NCBI GenBank assembly: GCA_035544875.1
Contig: DASZZP010000011.1
Coordinates: forward strand, 59,908 to 123,907
Length of the DNA stretch: 64,000 bases
Origin: JASLEW01 sp035544875
GTDB lineage: Bacteria > Acidobacteriota > Thermoanaerobaculia > Multivoradales > UBA5704
Direction of reading: 5' to 3'
Position numbers and translations under genes: made by a program. Under the pieces are notes generated by a model. That model saw only the letters and a program-made list of their open reading frames with translations, ran no database searches and was not told the DNA's origin. Below, piece after piece: positions 43,944-52,643 of this stretch (its first letter is position 1; the number at the start of each line of letters is the position of its first letter).

Positions 43944-44320
43944 ACAGCGGCATGTCTTTCGAAGCCGAGTTCCTCCTGGCGCTCGCCGTCACGGTGTTGA
44001 TTGAAACACTCGTCCTCGTCGGCGCCTGGCGCTGGCTCGGCGGCGGCGCGCCGGTGCGCTGGCAGCGCCTGGCGCTGGCCGGCGTGCTACCCTCCGCGGC
44101 GTCGCTGCCGTATCTCTGGTTCATCCTGCCCCACTTCGTGAACGGTCCAGCCTATGCGCCGCTTGGCGAGAGCCTCGTGGTCCTTGGGGAAGCGCCTATC
44201 CTCGCCGTGGTGCTCGACTGGCGGCCCGCGCGCGCCCTTCTCGCCTCCCTCCTCTGCAACGGCGCCTCGTTCCTCGCCGGTCCGTGGGTGCTGCGCGGCC
44301 TGAGTCGCCTCTTCACCTGA
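43940..44320 (+). CDS. Small four-helix membrane protein, partner of upstream gene
   Basis: This 126-residue protein starts with GTG overlapping the upstream stop; ATG at 43952 is an alternative. It has four predicted TM helices (about 8-30, 42-62, 75-95 and 98-120). No known domain. Tight coupling to a secreted Cys-rich protein suggests the two are made together, perhaps as a membrane anchor or exporter for it; this is inference. Confidence 0.7.
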   Translation: MNSGMSFEAEFLLALAVTVLIETLVLVGAWRWLGGGAPVRWQRLALAGVLPSAASLPYLWFILPHFVNGPAYAPLGESLVVLGEAPILAVVLDWRPARALLASLLCNGASFLAGPWVLRGLSRLFT

Positions 44321-44477
44321 GACTAGCGGCGGAGATGCCAGAGCGCCGAGACTCGAAAGCCGTCGCGTCAAGCCCGTGACCGTGCGGTACGATGGCGAGG
44401 TTGGCCCGCGTCACGCCGGCAGCGAAGTAGACGACAGGGAGCGCGGGCGACTCAGGGGGTTTGCCCCAGACTGACTC

Positions 44478-46898
44478 ATGCAAAGCCTGCGTCAGGACAT
44501 CCGTTTCGCCTTCCACACCCTGGCCCTCAAGCCGGGCTTCACCCTCGCCGCGCTCCTCTGCGCGGCGCTCGGGATCGGCCTCTGCACGACCCTCTTCAGC
44601 GCCACTTACGCCATGCTGCTGCGCCCGTTCCCTTTCGCCCACCCGGAGAGCCTCGTCGGGATCTTCAGCGCCAACGACCGGATCGGCGTCGACCACGGTG
44701 GGGTCTCGTTCCCGGACTACACGGACCTCGAACGCCTGGCCAGATCCTTCTCCGCCGTCGCCGGCTACGCCGAGACCAGCCTCACCCTCTCGGCCGGCGA
44801 CCAAACCGAGCTCGTCCAGGGCGCCGCGGTCTCGCACCGCCTCTTCCCTTTGCTCGGTGTCGAACCGTTCCTCGGACGGCTCTTCACCGCGGCGGAGGAT
44901 CGGCCGGGAGCGCCCGGTTCGGTGGTGCTCAGCCATGCCCTCTGGACGCGCAGTTTCGAGGCCGACCCCAGGGTGATCGGCAGGTGGATCGCGATCGACG
45001 GCCGCCCGCACCAGATCGTCGGCATCATGCCCTCCAGCTTCCAGTTCCCCGTGCAGCAGCAGGCGTGGGTGCCCATGAGCCCCTCTCTGGCCGGTCACTC
45101 GCGCGGCGAGCGCGAGATCGACGTCTTGGCGCGGCTCAGGCCCGGCGTATCCCTGAGCCAGGCACGGGCGGAAACCGCCGCCCTCGCCGCCCGCCTCGCT
45201 GTCGAATACCCCGGCCTGCATGCCGGATGGCAGTGGCGGACGCTGGCGCTGCGGGACCTCTTCGTCTCGCCCGGCATGCGGGTGATGAGCCTCACCATGA
45301 TGGGCGCGGCGACCTTCGTCCTGCTGATCGCCTGCGCCAACGTCGCGAACCTCTTGCTCGCCTGGGCCGCGGGCCGACAACGGGAGATGAGCGTGCGGGC
45401 GGCTCTCGGCGCCTCGCCGGGCCGCATCGTCCGCCAGCTCCTGACCGAGAGCATGCTGCTTGCCTTGGGTGGCGGCGCCCTGGGGAGCCTGCTCGCGCTG
45501 GCCGGGGTCCGCCAGCTCGCGCTCCTGTTCCCGGCCTCGGCCCCGGTGCCGTACTGGATGGTCTTCTCGCTCGATCCGCCGGTGCTCGCCTTCACCGCCG
45601 CCGCTGCCGCCGCGACCGGCCTGCTGTTCGGGCTCGTCCCGGCGCTCCAGGCCGCAAGGACCGACCTGCTGAGCGCGCTCAACGAGGGGGGCCGAGCGAT
45701 GAGCGGCGGAGCCGGGACCCATCGCCTGCGCTCGGCGCTGGTCATCGCCGAGGTCAGCCTCTCGGTCGTGCTCCTGATCGGCGGCGCACTCTTCGTGCGC
45801 AGCTTCTTCGCCGTCGACCGGGTCTCGACCGGCTTCGATGAGGGGCGGCTGCTTACCCTTCGCGTCTATCTCGCCGGCGACAAGTTCGCCGGCGACGGCG
45901 CCAGGACCCGCTGGCTTCAGGCCCTCCTGCCACGGCTCGAGTCCCTGCCGGGGGTGGAGGCCGCGTCCGCTTCAAGGCTGGTCCCTCTCGCCGGCGGGGC
46001 CAGCGTGAGCCCGATCGGCATCGCCGGCAAGACGTTCCCGAAAGGTGAGGAGCCGCGGATCGCCTGGGCCGCCGTGACGCCTGGTTTCTTTCGCACCCTC
46101 GATGTTCCGATCGCCTCCGGGCGGGGGTGGAGCGCGGCCGAAGGTTGGGAGGGCCGCCCGGTCGCGGTCGTCAACCAGACGTTCGTCGCGCGCTTCTTCC
46201 CGCCAGGCGGCGCCGTCGGCCGGCGCTTCCTGCTTGCCGAGCCGCAGCCTCCCCGCTGGCTCACCGTGGTCGGCGTGGTCAGGGACTTCAAGACCGGCAG
46301 CCTCGAGCGGCCGCCGAGCCCTGCGGCCTATCTCCCCTACCCGTTTTTCCCGGCCCGCGAGACCGGAATCCTCGTCCGGACACGGCTCGAGCCGGGCCAG
46401 CTCACGGCCACGGTGCGGCGCACGATCGCGGCGTTCGATCCCGGGGTCCCGCTCTTCGAGGTCGCCACGATGCGCGAGGTCCGCGGCGCCGCGACCTGGC
46501 AGTATCGCCTGGTCTCGAAGCTGTTCTCCACCCTCGGCGTCCTGGCGCTCGGCCTGGCGGCGATCGGCATCTACGGCGTGCTCTCCTACACCGTGAGCCG
46601 CCGCTCGCGCGAGATCGGCACCCGTGTCGCCCTCGGGGCGCCGCGCGGCGCCGTCATCGGCCTGATCGTCCGCCAAGGGATGATGCTCGCCGGCATCGGA
46701 GTGGCGGTCGGCCTCGTCGGGGCCTTTCTCCTCTCCCGCGTCCTCGCTTCCTTCCTCTACGGCATCAGCGCCGCCGATCCCCTGAGCTTCGGTGGGTTGT
46801 CCCTCTTCTTGCTGGCGGTCGCGGCCCTGGCCAGCTACCTACCGGCCCGCCGCGCGACGAGGCTCGACCCGACCGCAGCCCTGCAGGGAGGCAGCTGA
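44478..46898 (+). CDS. ADOP-type orphan ABC permease, short N-terminus
   Basis: This 806-residue permease lacks the N-terminal helical region seen in the PadR-linked copy at 22085-24784 and starts directly with TM1 (LAALLCAALGIGLCTTLF). It has the full duplicated pattern: MacB-like domain (50-230), three TMs (about 275-385), second TM (about 425), second periplasmic domain and three final TMs, with GTRVALGAPRGAV as the coupling helix. No regulator or ATPase is adjacent. It stands alone between the small membrane pair and a gene-poor gap. Confidence 0.92.
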   Translation: MQSLRQDIRFAFHTLALKPGFTLAALLCAALGIGLCTTLFSATYAMLLRPFPFAHPESLVGIFSANDRIGVDHGGVSFPDYTDLERLARSFSAVAGYAETSLTLSAGDQTELVQGAAVSHRLFPLLGVEPFLGRLFTAAEDRPGAPGSVVLSHALWTRSFEADPRVIGRWIAIDGRPHQIVGIMPSSFQFPVQQQAWVPMSPSLAGHSRGEREIDVLARLRPGVSLSQARAETAALAARLAVEYPGLHAGWQWRTLALRDLFVSPGMRVMSLTMMGAATFVLLIACANVANLLLAWAAGRQREMSVRAALGASPGRIVRQLLTESMLLALGGGALGSLLALAGVRQLALLFPASAPVPYWMVFSLDPPVLAFTAAAAAATGLLFGLVPALQAARTDLLSALNEGGRAMSGGAGTHRLRSALVIAEVSLSVVLLIGGALFVRSFFAVDRVSTGFDEGRLLTLRVYLAGDKFAGDGARTRWLQALLPRLESLPGVEAASASRLVPLAGGASVSPIGIAGKTFPKGEEPRIAWAAVTPGFFRTLDVPIASGRGWSAAEGWEGRPVAVVNQTFVARFFPPGGAVGRRFLLAEPQPPRWLTVVGVVRDFKTGSLERPPSPAAYLPYPFFPARETGILVRTRLEPGQLTATVRRTIAAFDPGVPLFEVATMREVRGAATWQYRLVSKLFSTLGVLALGLAAIGIYGVLSYTVSRRSREIGTRVALGAPRGAVIGLIVRQGMMLAGIGVAVGLVGAFLLSRVLASFLYGISAADPLSFGGLSLFLLAVAALASYLPARRATRLDPTAALQGGS

Positions 46899-47345
46899 GC
46901 ATGAACCTCGAGCGGCCGACACGTGGTTCAGTGCACTTCCTTGATCGGTGTCGTTGCCAACCGTTTGCCTCCACATTGGATCACCGCCTCATGAGACGCG
47001 CCTTGATAGTGCGTATCGTCGTAGCGGGCGTTGATCCGGGTCAGGACGTCCGGCCACCGTCCTGGAAGAGCTATCAACTCGACCACGAGAAGGAGCTGCG
47101 CGGGGCTGATTCCAGGCGGTACGACTGGCTTCAGCGTTGCTTGGTATCCCGGAGTGGGCGCCAACACGGAGCCCACGACGTCGCGGATGGCTGCCCTGCC
47201 GGTCAGGGCAGCCAGGCTCTCCGCGTCGCCGCCATGCGAGAGGATCCGCCATGGTGCCGCCGCCTGACGCAGAAGAGCCGACGCTGGCGCTTAGTGCGAG
47301 TGACAAGATGATGGTAATTCTCTCATTTGTGTGACCGCACTAGCT
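46899..47345. other. Gene-poor stretch with possible gene fragment
   Basis: This 447-bp gap follows the orphan permease. A minus-strand frame at 46928-47176 (82 residues from GTG, PPGISPAQLLLVVELIALPG) stays open upstream to about 47280 without a normal start and has no ribosome site. It may be the 3' end of a lost gene, but I recognise no family. Otherwise I see nothing here. Confidence 0.35.
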
Positions 47346-48338
47346 TCACGCGGGCGTTCGAGCGACGCGGAAACCCATGATGTCAGCGCGGAAGCCAGCA
47401 GGATTGCGTTCTCGGGTGGCCGGTCGCAGCAGCCACGCGGGAAACATCCACGAGCCGCCGCGATCCACTCGGAGGCAATTGCCTTGGCCGTCCTTCGCCT
47501 TGGGGTCGCTCGAAGGGGCCTCGTTCGCGCGCCCGTCGGCGGAAATGCCGGCGTAGCTGTTGTCGTAACAGTCCTCGGTCCACTGCCAAACGTTCCCTGC
47601 CATGTCGTAAAGGCCGAATGCGTTCGGCGGCTTCGCGCCCACCGGATGTGTCTGGCCATGGTCGCAAAAAAGACCTTCCACTTTTTCGCAGCCGGAGTTG
47701 GCATTGAACCAGGCGTGGACAGGAGCGGCAGCGTCGTCCTCGCCCCAGTAGAACTTGGTTGTCGTTCCGGCGCGTGCGGCATATTCCCACTCCGCTTCGC
47801 TGGGCAGCCGATAAGGCCCGTTTGCTGACGCCGCGCCGCCGCGATGCGCCTTGCGGTTCAACCACGCGATATAGGCACGCGCATCCTGCCAGCTCACGCA
47901 CATGACTGGATCACGGTCAGTCTGCGCATGGCCCGGATTTTCCCAAGTCAACTTCGGATCCTTCTCCCATTTAAAGAGGGCGCGGCCGCTGCCGCAACCA
48001 TCACCGGCCGGGTATCCCGTCTCCCGAGCAAATGCCGCGTACTCGCCACGAGTGACGTCGTACTTGCCCAGGGCGAACGACCGCAATGTGACCGGATGTT
48101 GCGGCGTTTCGTCGGCGACCGATCCCAAACTACCGCCATGGCTCGCTGCCCACGATTTTTCCTCGGCTGATGAGCCCATGGTGAAGCTGCCAGCCGGGAG
48201 AACGACCATCTCCGGGCAGGCGCGGCAATCGCGAAAGACGGTGCCGGCGGCGCGTGGCGCTGCTTTCGCTTGCGCCGCAGCGTGCGTCGAAGTAGTGAAG
48301 CTACAGGCGCGCACCAGGATGACGCGCAGTTTTTTCAT
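47346..48338 (-). CDS. SUMF1/formylglycine-generating-like protein, exported
   Basis: This 330-residue protein has a signal-like start and the full SUMF1 (FGE-sulfatase) fold: EMVVLPAGSFTMGSS, ALGKYDVTRGEYAAF, VSWQDARAYIAWL, LPSEAEWEYAARAG, NAFGLYDMAGNVWQWTED, RGGSW and GFRVAR. The two copper-binding cysteines of true formylglycine-generating enzymes, expected after RGGS, are absent (MFPAWLL), so it should be a non-FGE member such as those modifying or binding other substrates. Its ATG lies one base after the amidohydrolase stop, so they are co-transcribed. By eye the GC content is lower than in the surroundings. Confidence 0.85.
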   Translation of the reverse strand: MKKLRVILVRACSFTTSTHAAAQAKAAPRAAGTVFRDCRACPEMVVLPAGSFTMGSSAEEKSWAASHGGSLGSVADETPQHPVTLRSFALGKYDVTRGEYAAFARETGYPAGDGCGSGRALFKWEKDPKLTWENPGHAQTDRDPVMCVSWQDARAYIAWLNRKAHRGGAASANGPYRLPSEAEWEYAARAGTTTKFYWGEDDAAAPVHAWFNANSGCEKVEGLFCDHGQTHPVGAKPPNAFGLYDMAGNVWQWTEDCYDNSYAGISADGRANEAPSSDPKAKDGQGNCLRVDRGGSWMFPAWLLRPATRERNPAGFRADIMGFRVARTPA

Positions 48339-48339
48339 T

Positions 48340-49716
48340 TCAGTGCGCAGCGAAATCATTTTTGACCATCTCTCCATTCTTCATGACAAACCGGACACGC
48401 TCGAGCTCAGTAATGTCGGCGATGGGATCGCCGACAACAGCGATGAGATCGGCGAACTTGCCGGGTTCGATAGCGCCGACCTTATCCTGCCAGCCCAGCA
48501 TCTCGGCGGCGTTGACTGTGATAGCCCGGATCACATCAAGTGACGGCACTCCGGCGGCGTGCAGATTGAGCAGCGTGGTGACAGTCGCTTGACCGCACGT
48601 TTTGCCGGGCCAGTACCAGCACATGTCCGTTCCGGCGGCGACCTTCACCCCCGATTTCAGCACTCGCTGGACCAACTGGTCGTAACGCTGCTTGCTGCGT
48701 GCCGCGGAACTCAATCGTTCAGCGCGGGCGGCGGGCGAGATCACGATGACTGGCTCGGCGAACTTCAGGTAGCCGCCGCCATAAAATGTCGGAGTCAGGT
48801 CGAGATAGATGCCCTTATCACGCATCTGTCTGAGCTGTTGATCGGTTGCATCGTTGCCGTGTTCGATGGAATCGGCTCCCGAATCGATCGCAGTCTGTAT
48901 GGAGGTCTTGTCGGCGGCGTGGACGGCGACCTTCAAATGGTTGCCGTGCGCCTCCTCAACCACCGCCGTAAGCTCACCCACTGTGAGATTCTCCTCAACC
49001 GTGACCTTGATCACGTCAACGTTCTGGGACACATTCTGGCGGACCGCCTGCCGGGCCCGGTCTAGCCCCCCGTCCAACAACAAGAATTCCTGCTGGAGGA
49101 TTGCCTCGGCTAGCGCCGGATTGAGGTTCCGAACATATCCTGCACCTCGCGCGACCAGTTTGCGTCCGGCGGCGAGGATTCTTGGACCAGGGATGCGGCC
49201 GGCGTTGATTGCGTCACGCAATTCCGTGTCGCCGTCAACACCGGAATGACCAAGGTTGCGAACGGTCGTAATACCGCTCTCCAGATCTTCTCGAGCCGAC
49301 TGTGCGGCCATCAAAGCGCGCTTGGTCGGAGACTCCACGACGGCCAGCAACAACTCCGGAGCAAACAGTCCGTTGAAATGGCGATCGTGCTCTGCCTCGG
49401 GCAGCACAATGACGTTGAGAAACAGGTGCATGTGGCCGTCAATCAAGCCGGGCAGCAACGTGGCACTGCCCAGATCGACCGTCTTGGCGCCAGCTGGCGC
49501 GTGAGCCTGCAGCTGAGAGGGAGAACCAACTTCCTTGATCTTGCCGTCTTCAATCAGGACCGCCGCCGGCGAAAGCACATTCCCGGTTCGTGGATTGAGC
49601 AGCCGGCTCGCGCTTACTAAAGTGACCGGAGCGGCCGACTGAGCCGCGAGCTGCCCAGTGGAAAACAGAGCGAAAAATGATACTGCCAACACGCTGTAGA
49701 TTCGATTTGGTTTCAT
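48340..49716 (-). CDS. Exported amidohydrolase (imidazolonepropionase/prolidase-like)
   Basis: This 458-residue protein has a signal peptide (7-26, cleaved after QLAAQ) and the amidohydrolase barrel. HMH (95-97) binds metal after LLPGLIDG. Later marks are KVAVHAADK, DSIEHGNDA and AAGTDMCW with the metal Asp, then KVGAIEPGKFADLIAVVGDP. The subfamily includes Xaa-Pro dipeptidase- and imidazolonepropionase-like enzymes of uncertain substrate. GAGGAG precedes the ATG. It is the only intact one of three adjacent amidohydrolase sequences. It leads into the SUMF1-like gene. Confidence 0.9.
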   Translation of the reverse strand: MKPNRIYSVLAVSFFALFSTGQLAAQSAAPVTLVSASRLLNPRTGNVLSPAAVLIEDGKIKEVGSPSQLQAHAPAGAKTVDLGSATLLPGLIDGHMHLFLNVIVLPEAEHDRHFNGLFAPELLLAVVESPTKRALMAAQSAREDLESGITTVRNLGHSGVDGDTELRDAINAGRIPGPRILAAGRKLVARGAGYVRNLNPALAEAILQQEFLLLDGGLDRARQAVRQNVSQNVDVIKVTVEENLTVGELTAVVEEAHGNHLKVAVHAADKTSIQTAIDSGADSIEHGNDATDQQLRQMRDKGIYLDLTPTFYGGGYLKFAEPVIVISPAARAERLSSAARSKQRYDQLVQRVLKSGVKVAAGTDMCWYWPGKTCGQATVTTLLNLHAAGVPSLDVIRAITVNAAEMLGWQDKVGAIEPGKFADLIAVVGDPIADITELERVRFVMKNGEMVKNDFAAH

Positions 49717-49767
49717 TCGAGTGTTCTCCTCAATTAATCTGTGCGAACTCAAGCACCGCATGTGACT

Positions 49768-49853
49768 CAATGCGAGGCAAGTGCGTTCTTGACCACTGGG
49801 CCGTCCTTCATCACGAACCGAATGCGCTCAAGCTCGGTATTGTCGGCGATCAA
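49768..49853 (-). pseudogene. Amidohydrolase C-terminal remnant
   Basis: The frame encodes IADNTELERIRFVMKDG followed by VVKNALASH and a stop. It matches the last 27 residues of the intact amidohydrolase downstream (IADITELERVRFVMKNG and so on) at 19 of 27 positions. The rest of the gene is missing; it is fused directly to the end of another decayed amidohydrolase. It is what is left of a tandem duplicate. Confidence 0.85.
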
Positions 49854-50637
49854 TACTGCCCGAAGCGCCCCTTGACCGAGTCCAGGAGCAGCTTGGTGTC
49901 GTAGCCCACGCCGTCCTTGAAAACGATCTCGACGTTCTCGATGTCAGCGATGCGGGTCGTGGGATCGCCCTTGACCACCATCAGGTCGGCATGCTTGCCG
50001 AGGGCGATCGAACCGACGAGATCCCCTCGAGATAGGGCCCGGTGACATCCATGTGGGGCCCTGGCACGAGGCCCCCTTCGATCGCCTGCTTCAGGCGCAG
50101 CTCCGTCTGCGGCTCGATGCTGCCGGCGGTGCGGATCGTCGTCACGCCGTTGGCGAGGTACAGCCGCGGCGCCGAGTAGGTCATCGGCACGAACATCGCA
50201 GGCCGGTTGTAGTCGTCGTCGGGGCCGAGGCCGGGCCACGCCAGCGCGAAGAGATGGTCGTGCATGCCGACGATCCCCGGCAGGACCGCGTAGCCGCGCA
50301 GGTTGAGGATCGTGGTGCCGTCAACCGGCGCTGGATCGGCGCCCGGGAGGATCGCAGTGATCTTGCCGGCTTCGATCGTGATGTTCTGGTCCGCGACCGG
50401 TGGGCCACCCGTACCGTCGATGATCTCGACGTGCGCGAGGATCACCCGCGCCGTGCCGATCTTGACGTACTTGCGTACCTGGGGACTGAGCGCATCGACG
50501 AGCTGGGCAGGGGCCTGCGCTGGCGAGGCGAACAGCGCCAAGCAGAGAAGGAAAGCGCACCACCGCCTGCTCGCCCGGGTCGACTGCGCACCGCGAGGGC
50601 CGCGTCGCGCGGTCCTCCCTGCCGTCAGCGTGCTCAC
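49850..50637 (-). pseudogene. Exported amidohydrolase with internal deletion and frameshift
   Basis: The 5' part encodes a signal peptide (about 26-45) and the start of the barrel with the metal motif VLPGIVGMHDHLF, continuing to MDVTGPYLEG. At about 50030 it jumps, in another frame, to GDLVGSIALGKHADLMVVKGDP and the normal C-terminus. About 200 residues with the remaining metal ligands are lost. It lies 6 bp after the M56 peptidase gene in the blaI operon. Confidence 0.88.
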
Positions 50638-50643
50638 TGGAAA

Positions 50644-51564
50644 TCACCTCTTCGTCAGGAAGCAACAGGCGGTGTGGGCGATCGTCTCCAGCACACCGCC
50701 GGCGACGACCGCTCCGAACAGCACCGCCAGCAGAGCATTCACGGCGCGCCCCGCGCGCGGCCGGGCAGCCACCAGACTGGCCAGACGATGGCTCAGGAAC
50801 GACGCGGCGGAAGCCTGGAGGAGCAGGTCCTCCTGGGGGTTGGCGAGCTTGCAGAGGGCCGAGATCAGGTCGCCACCCTGGTTGCTCCGGATCACCGACT
50901 CGTCGCAGGAGAGCTCGCGGTAGAGCGCGAGACGCGACCCACTGACCCACACGAGCGGGTGGAACCAGAACACGCAGAGGCCCACCTCATAGACAACACG
51001 AACCAGGTTGTCGCGCCGACGGGCATGAGTCAGCTCGTGGATGAGCACCGCATTGAGCTCGGGGCCGCTGAGGAGCCGCTCGATGCCCCGGGGCAGCGAG
51101 ATGTGCGGACGGAGCAAGCCGGCGACCGCAGGAGCCTGCGGTCTGCCCGCATACTTGACCGGCACCCCTCCCGCCAACCACGCCGCGACGGGAGCGGCAT
51201 CTCCCGCGCGGGAGTCGCGGCGTTCGGCCCGGATGCGCAGGATGAGACGAACGAGCATGACGCTGGCACCGACCAGCCACACCGCACCGAGGACCGCGGC
51301 GACGGTGCTGTGCGCGGCGACCGCGACGCCGGCTGCGCCGATCACCTGCAGCGGCGTCGCCCAGCTCAGATGGTTCGCCCAGATACGATCGAGGATCGCA
51401 CCAGTCGGGAGGATGAAATTAAGTGCCGTGGCGACCCAGATCCAGTACTTCGTGGTGGCACTGCCGATGCGGGAGGAGGTGAGGAGCCAGGCGCAGAGCC
51501 AGACGAGCGAGGCGTAGAGGAGGTGGACACCGAGGTAGTAGACGGTCCGCGCCAGGTCAGGCAT
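50644..51564 (-). CDS. M56 family (BlaR1-like) membrane metallopeptidase
   Basis: This 306-residue protein has about four TM helices (8-28, 38-58, 72-108 and 270-295). The zinc protease site is HELTH (176-180), with a third ligand in RELSCDE (216-222). In BlaR1/MecR1 this domain cleaves the cognate BlaI-type repressor after a signal. The penicillin-binding sensor domain of BlaR1 is absent, so the signal is something other than a bound beta-lactam, or is sensed by the loops. Its start overlaps the repressor gene end by 8 bp. A degraded amidohydrolase gene follows in the operon. Confidence 0.9.
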   Translation of the reverse strand: MPDLARTVYYLGVHLLYASLVWLCAWLLTSSRIGSATTKYWIWVATALNFILPTGAILDRIWANHLSWATPLQVIGAAGVAVAAHSTVAAVLGAVWLVGASVMLVRLILRIRAERRDSRAGDAAPVAAWLAGGVPVKYAGRPQAPAVAGLLRPHISLPRGIERLLSGPELNAVLIHELTHARRRDNLVRVVYEVGLCVFWFHPLVWVSGSRLALYRELSCDESVIRSNQGGDLISALCKLANPQEDLLLQASAASFLSHRLASLVAARPRAGRAVNALLAVLFGAVVAGGVLETIAHTACCFLTKR

Positions 51565-51952
51565 GTGCCTTCCCTCCCCCCGAGCTCTTCTCGGACGCCG
51601 CGGTCTGCAGCGCCTTGAGATCCTTCAGGGTGATCGCACCGGTTTCGAGAAGGTTCGAGATCAGCAGGCGGGGCGAGCCGCCAAAGAGGTCCAAGAGATC
51701 GCCCACGAGTCCGCTGCGGTACTCGCTCTGGTCGATCGCCGGCGCGAACATTTGGGCATTGCCGATCTTCTTGACCTTGCGCAGGGCGCCCTTCTGCTCG
51801 AGCCGGTAGACCAGGGTCTGCACGGTCGTGTAGGCCACCCGCTCCTCCTCGGGCAAGCTGTCGAGGATTTCGCGCACCGAAGCGGTGCCGAGCTGCCAAT
51901 ACTTCTCGAGGATCCGAGTCTCGGCCTTGGAAAGACGCTTCTTCTTCTTCAT
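51557..51952 (-). CDS. blaI: BlaI/MecI-type transcriptional repressor
   Basis: This 131-residue winged-helix repressor starts KKKKRLSKAETRILEKYWQL and has the family helices ASVREILDSL and VAYTTVQTLVYRLEQKGAL, with a C-terminal dimerisation and protease-sensitive region. GGAGAG precedes the ATG. The M56 peptidase that would inactivate it is encoded next. A 23-bp dyad between the start and the promoter region is the probable operator. Confidence 0.93.
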   Translation of the reverse strand: MKKKKRLSKAETRILEKYWQLGTASVREILDSLPEEERVAYTTVQTLVYRLEQKGALRKVKKIGNAQMFAPAIDQSEYRSGLVGDLLDLFGGSPRLLISNLLETGAITLKDLKALQTAASEKSSGGGKAHA

Positions 51953-51975
51953 CTCTCTCCTACCCCGGAAGTCAC

Positions 51976-51998
51976 TGCTACTACAGTCTACGGTAGCA
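51976..51998. promoter_or_regulatory. Candidate BlaI operator
   Basis: TGCTAC (51976-51981) and GTAGCA (51993-51998) form a perfect dyad around an 11-bp centre containing CTACAG-like halves similar to BlaI/MecI sites (TACA/TGTA cores). It lies 23 bp upstream of the blaI start, where self-repression is expected. Confidence 0.65.
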
Positions 51999-52373
51999 TG
52001 TCCGTCCATGTCAAGCGACCCAACGACACCGGACAATACCCCGGCGGCCGGAGCTGGCAGATCGCATTGAGTCTGCGCCGGGCGAGAAACCTCCCCGCCG
52101 CGCAACCAGCACAACCGGTTCGTCGAGCAACCCGCACCGGCGCCCGGCGCCTGATGGAAACCGCGGACGCAACGGGGGCACCCGCGTCGCTGCGCTCCGC
52201 TGCCCCCGCCCGCCGCGGCCCCGGTCCGCTGTTTCCACAGGCGCTTGCAAAACGGCTCCCGGCCCCCCGCCGCGCCCGCCCTCCACCACCCACCCTCGCC
52301 GTTTCGCACACCTCCCACAACCCCGGCGACGACGAGTCATACACTCTTTGGGAAGAACAGAACCCCGCTGGGG

Positions 52374-52421
52374 TGGGTCACTTTCCAGCCGTTGGCCTGG
52401 GTCAGTTTCCGAGCGTTGCCA
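52374..52421 (+). repeat. Two 24-bp iterons, IS21-family terminal-repeat type
   Basis: Two directly adjacent 24-bp units both begin TGGGTCA, then C or G, then TTTCC, and share CGTTG further on. Such serial repeats beginning TGGGTCA mark the ends of many IS21-family elements. No istA or istB gene is near, so this is probably a relic end. Confidence 0.65.
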
Positions 52422-52498
52422 GCACAAGGGTGGCTTATGACGCTCCGTAAGTCGGGCGCTGGCGCTGTGTGTGCCCTGCCCGCGGATCCGCTGATGGC

Positions 52499-52624
52499 GT
52501 ATTGATGCTACCTAATCCTCTCTCGTTCCAGAAGTCGCTATAGACCTGGGAATCCTGCTCTCAGACAGCTGAAGGAGGGCTTGACCACTCGACTGGGTAG
52601 GGCACAGCGCCCGCGACGTTACGG
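52499..52624 (+). repeat. 126-bp direct repeat DR1, copy 1
   Basis: It matches 55080-55205 with about eight differences in 126 positions, counted by eye. Shared blocks include TCTCGTTCCAGAAGTCGCTA and GGGCTTGACCACTCGACTGG. The weaker similarity extends upstream (TGACGCTC and GCGGATCCGC). It ends 20 bp before the membrane protein stop at 52644. Confidence 0.85.
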
Positions 52625-52643
52625 TGACCGCTCTGGCCGAGGC

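Larger units (their letters stand above)
51953..52643. other. Gene-poor region with operator, IS21-like iterons and repeat
   Basis: This 691-bp stretch upstream of blaI holds the operator, very GC-rich sequence without a supported gene (about 52080-52330), two IS21-like terminal iterons (52374-52421) and the first copy of a 126-bp direct repeat (52499-52624). Open frames across the GC-rich part have no family features. Confidence 0.6.

Noticed and set aside
46127..47311. A 394-residue plus-strand frame overlapping the end of the orphan permease
   Set aside because: Most of it is a shifted frame of the permease gene; the part beyond has no ribosome site or recognisable domain.
47346..48338. 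Sulfatase-activating formylglycine-generating enzyme
   Set aside because: The active-site cysteines are absent and no sulfatase gene is nearby.
50644..51952. Classical beta-lactam resistance sensor system
   Set aside because: The M56 protein lacks the penicillin-binding sensor domain and no beta-lactamase gene is in the operon.
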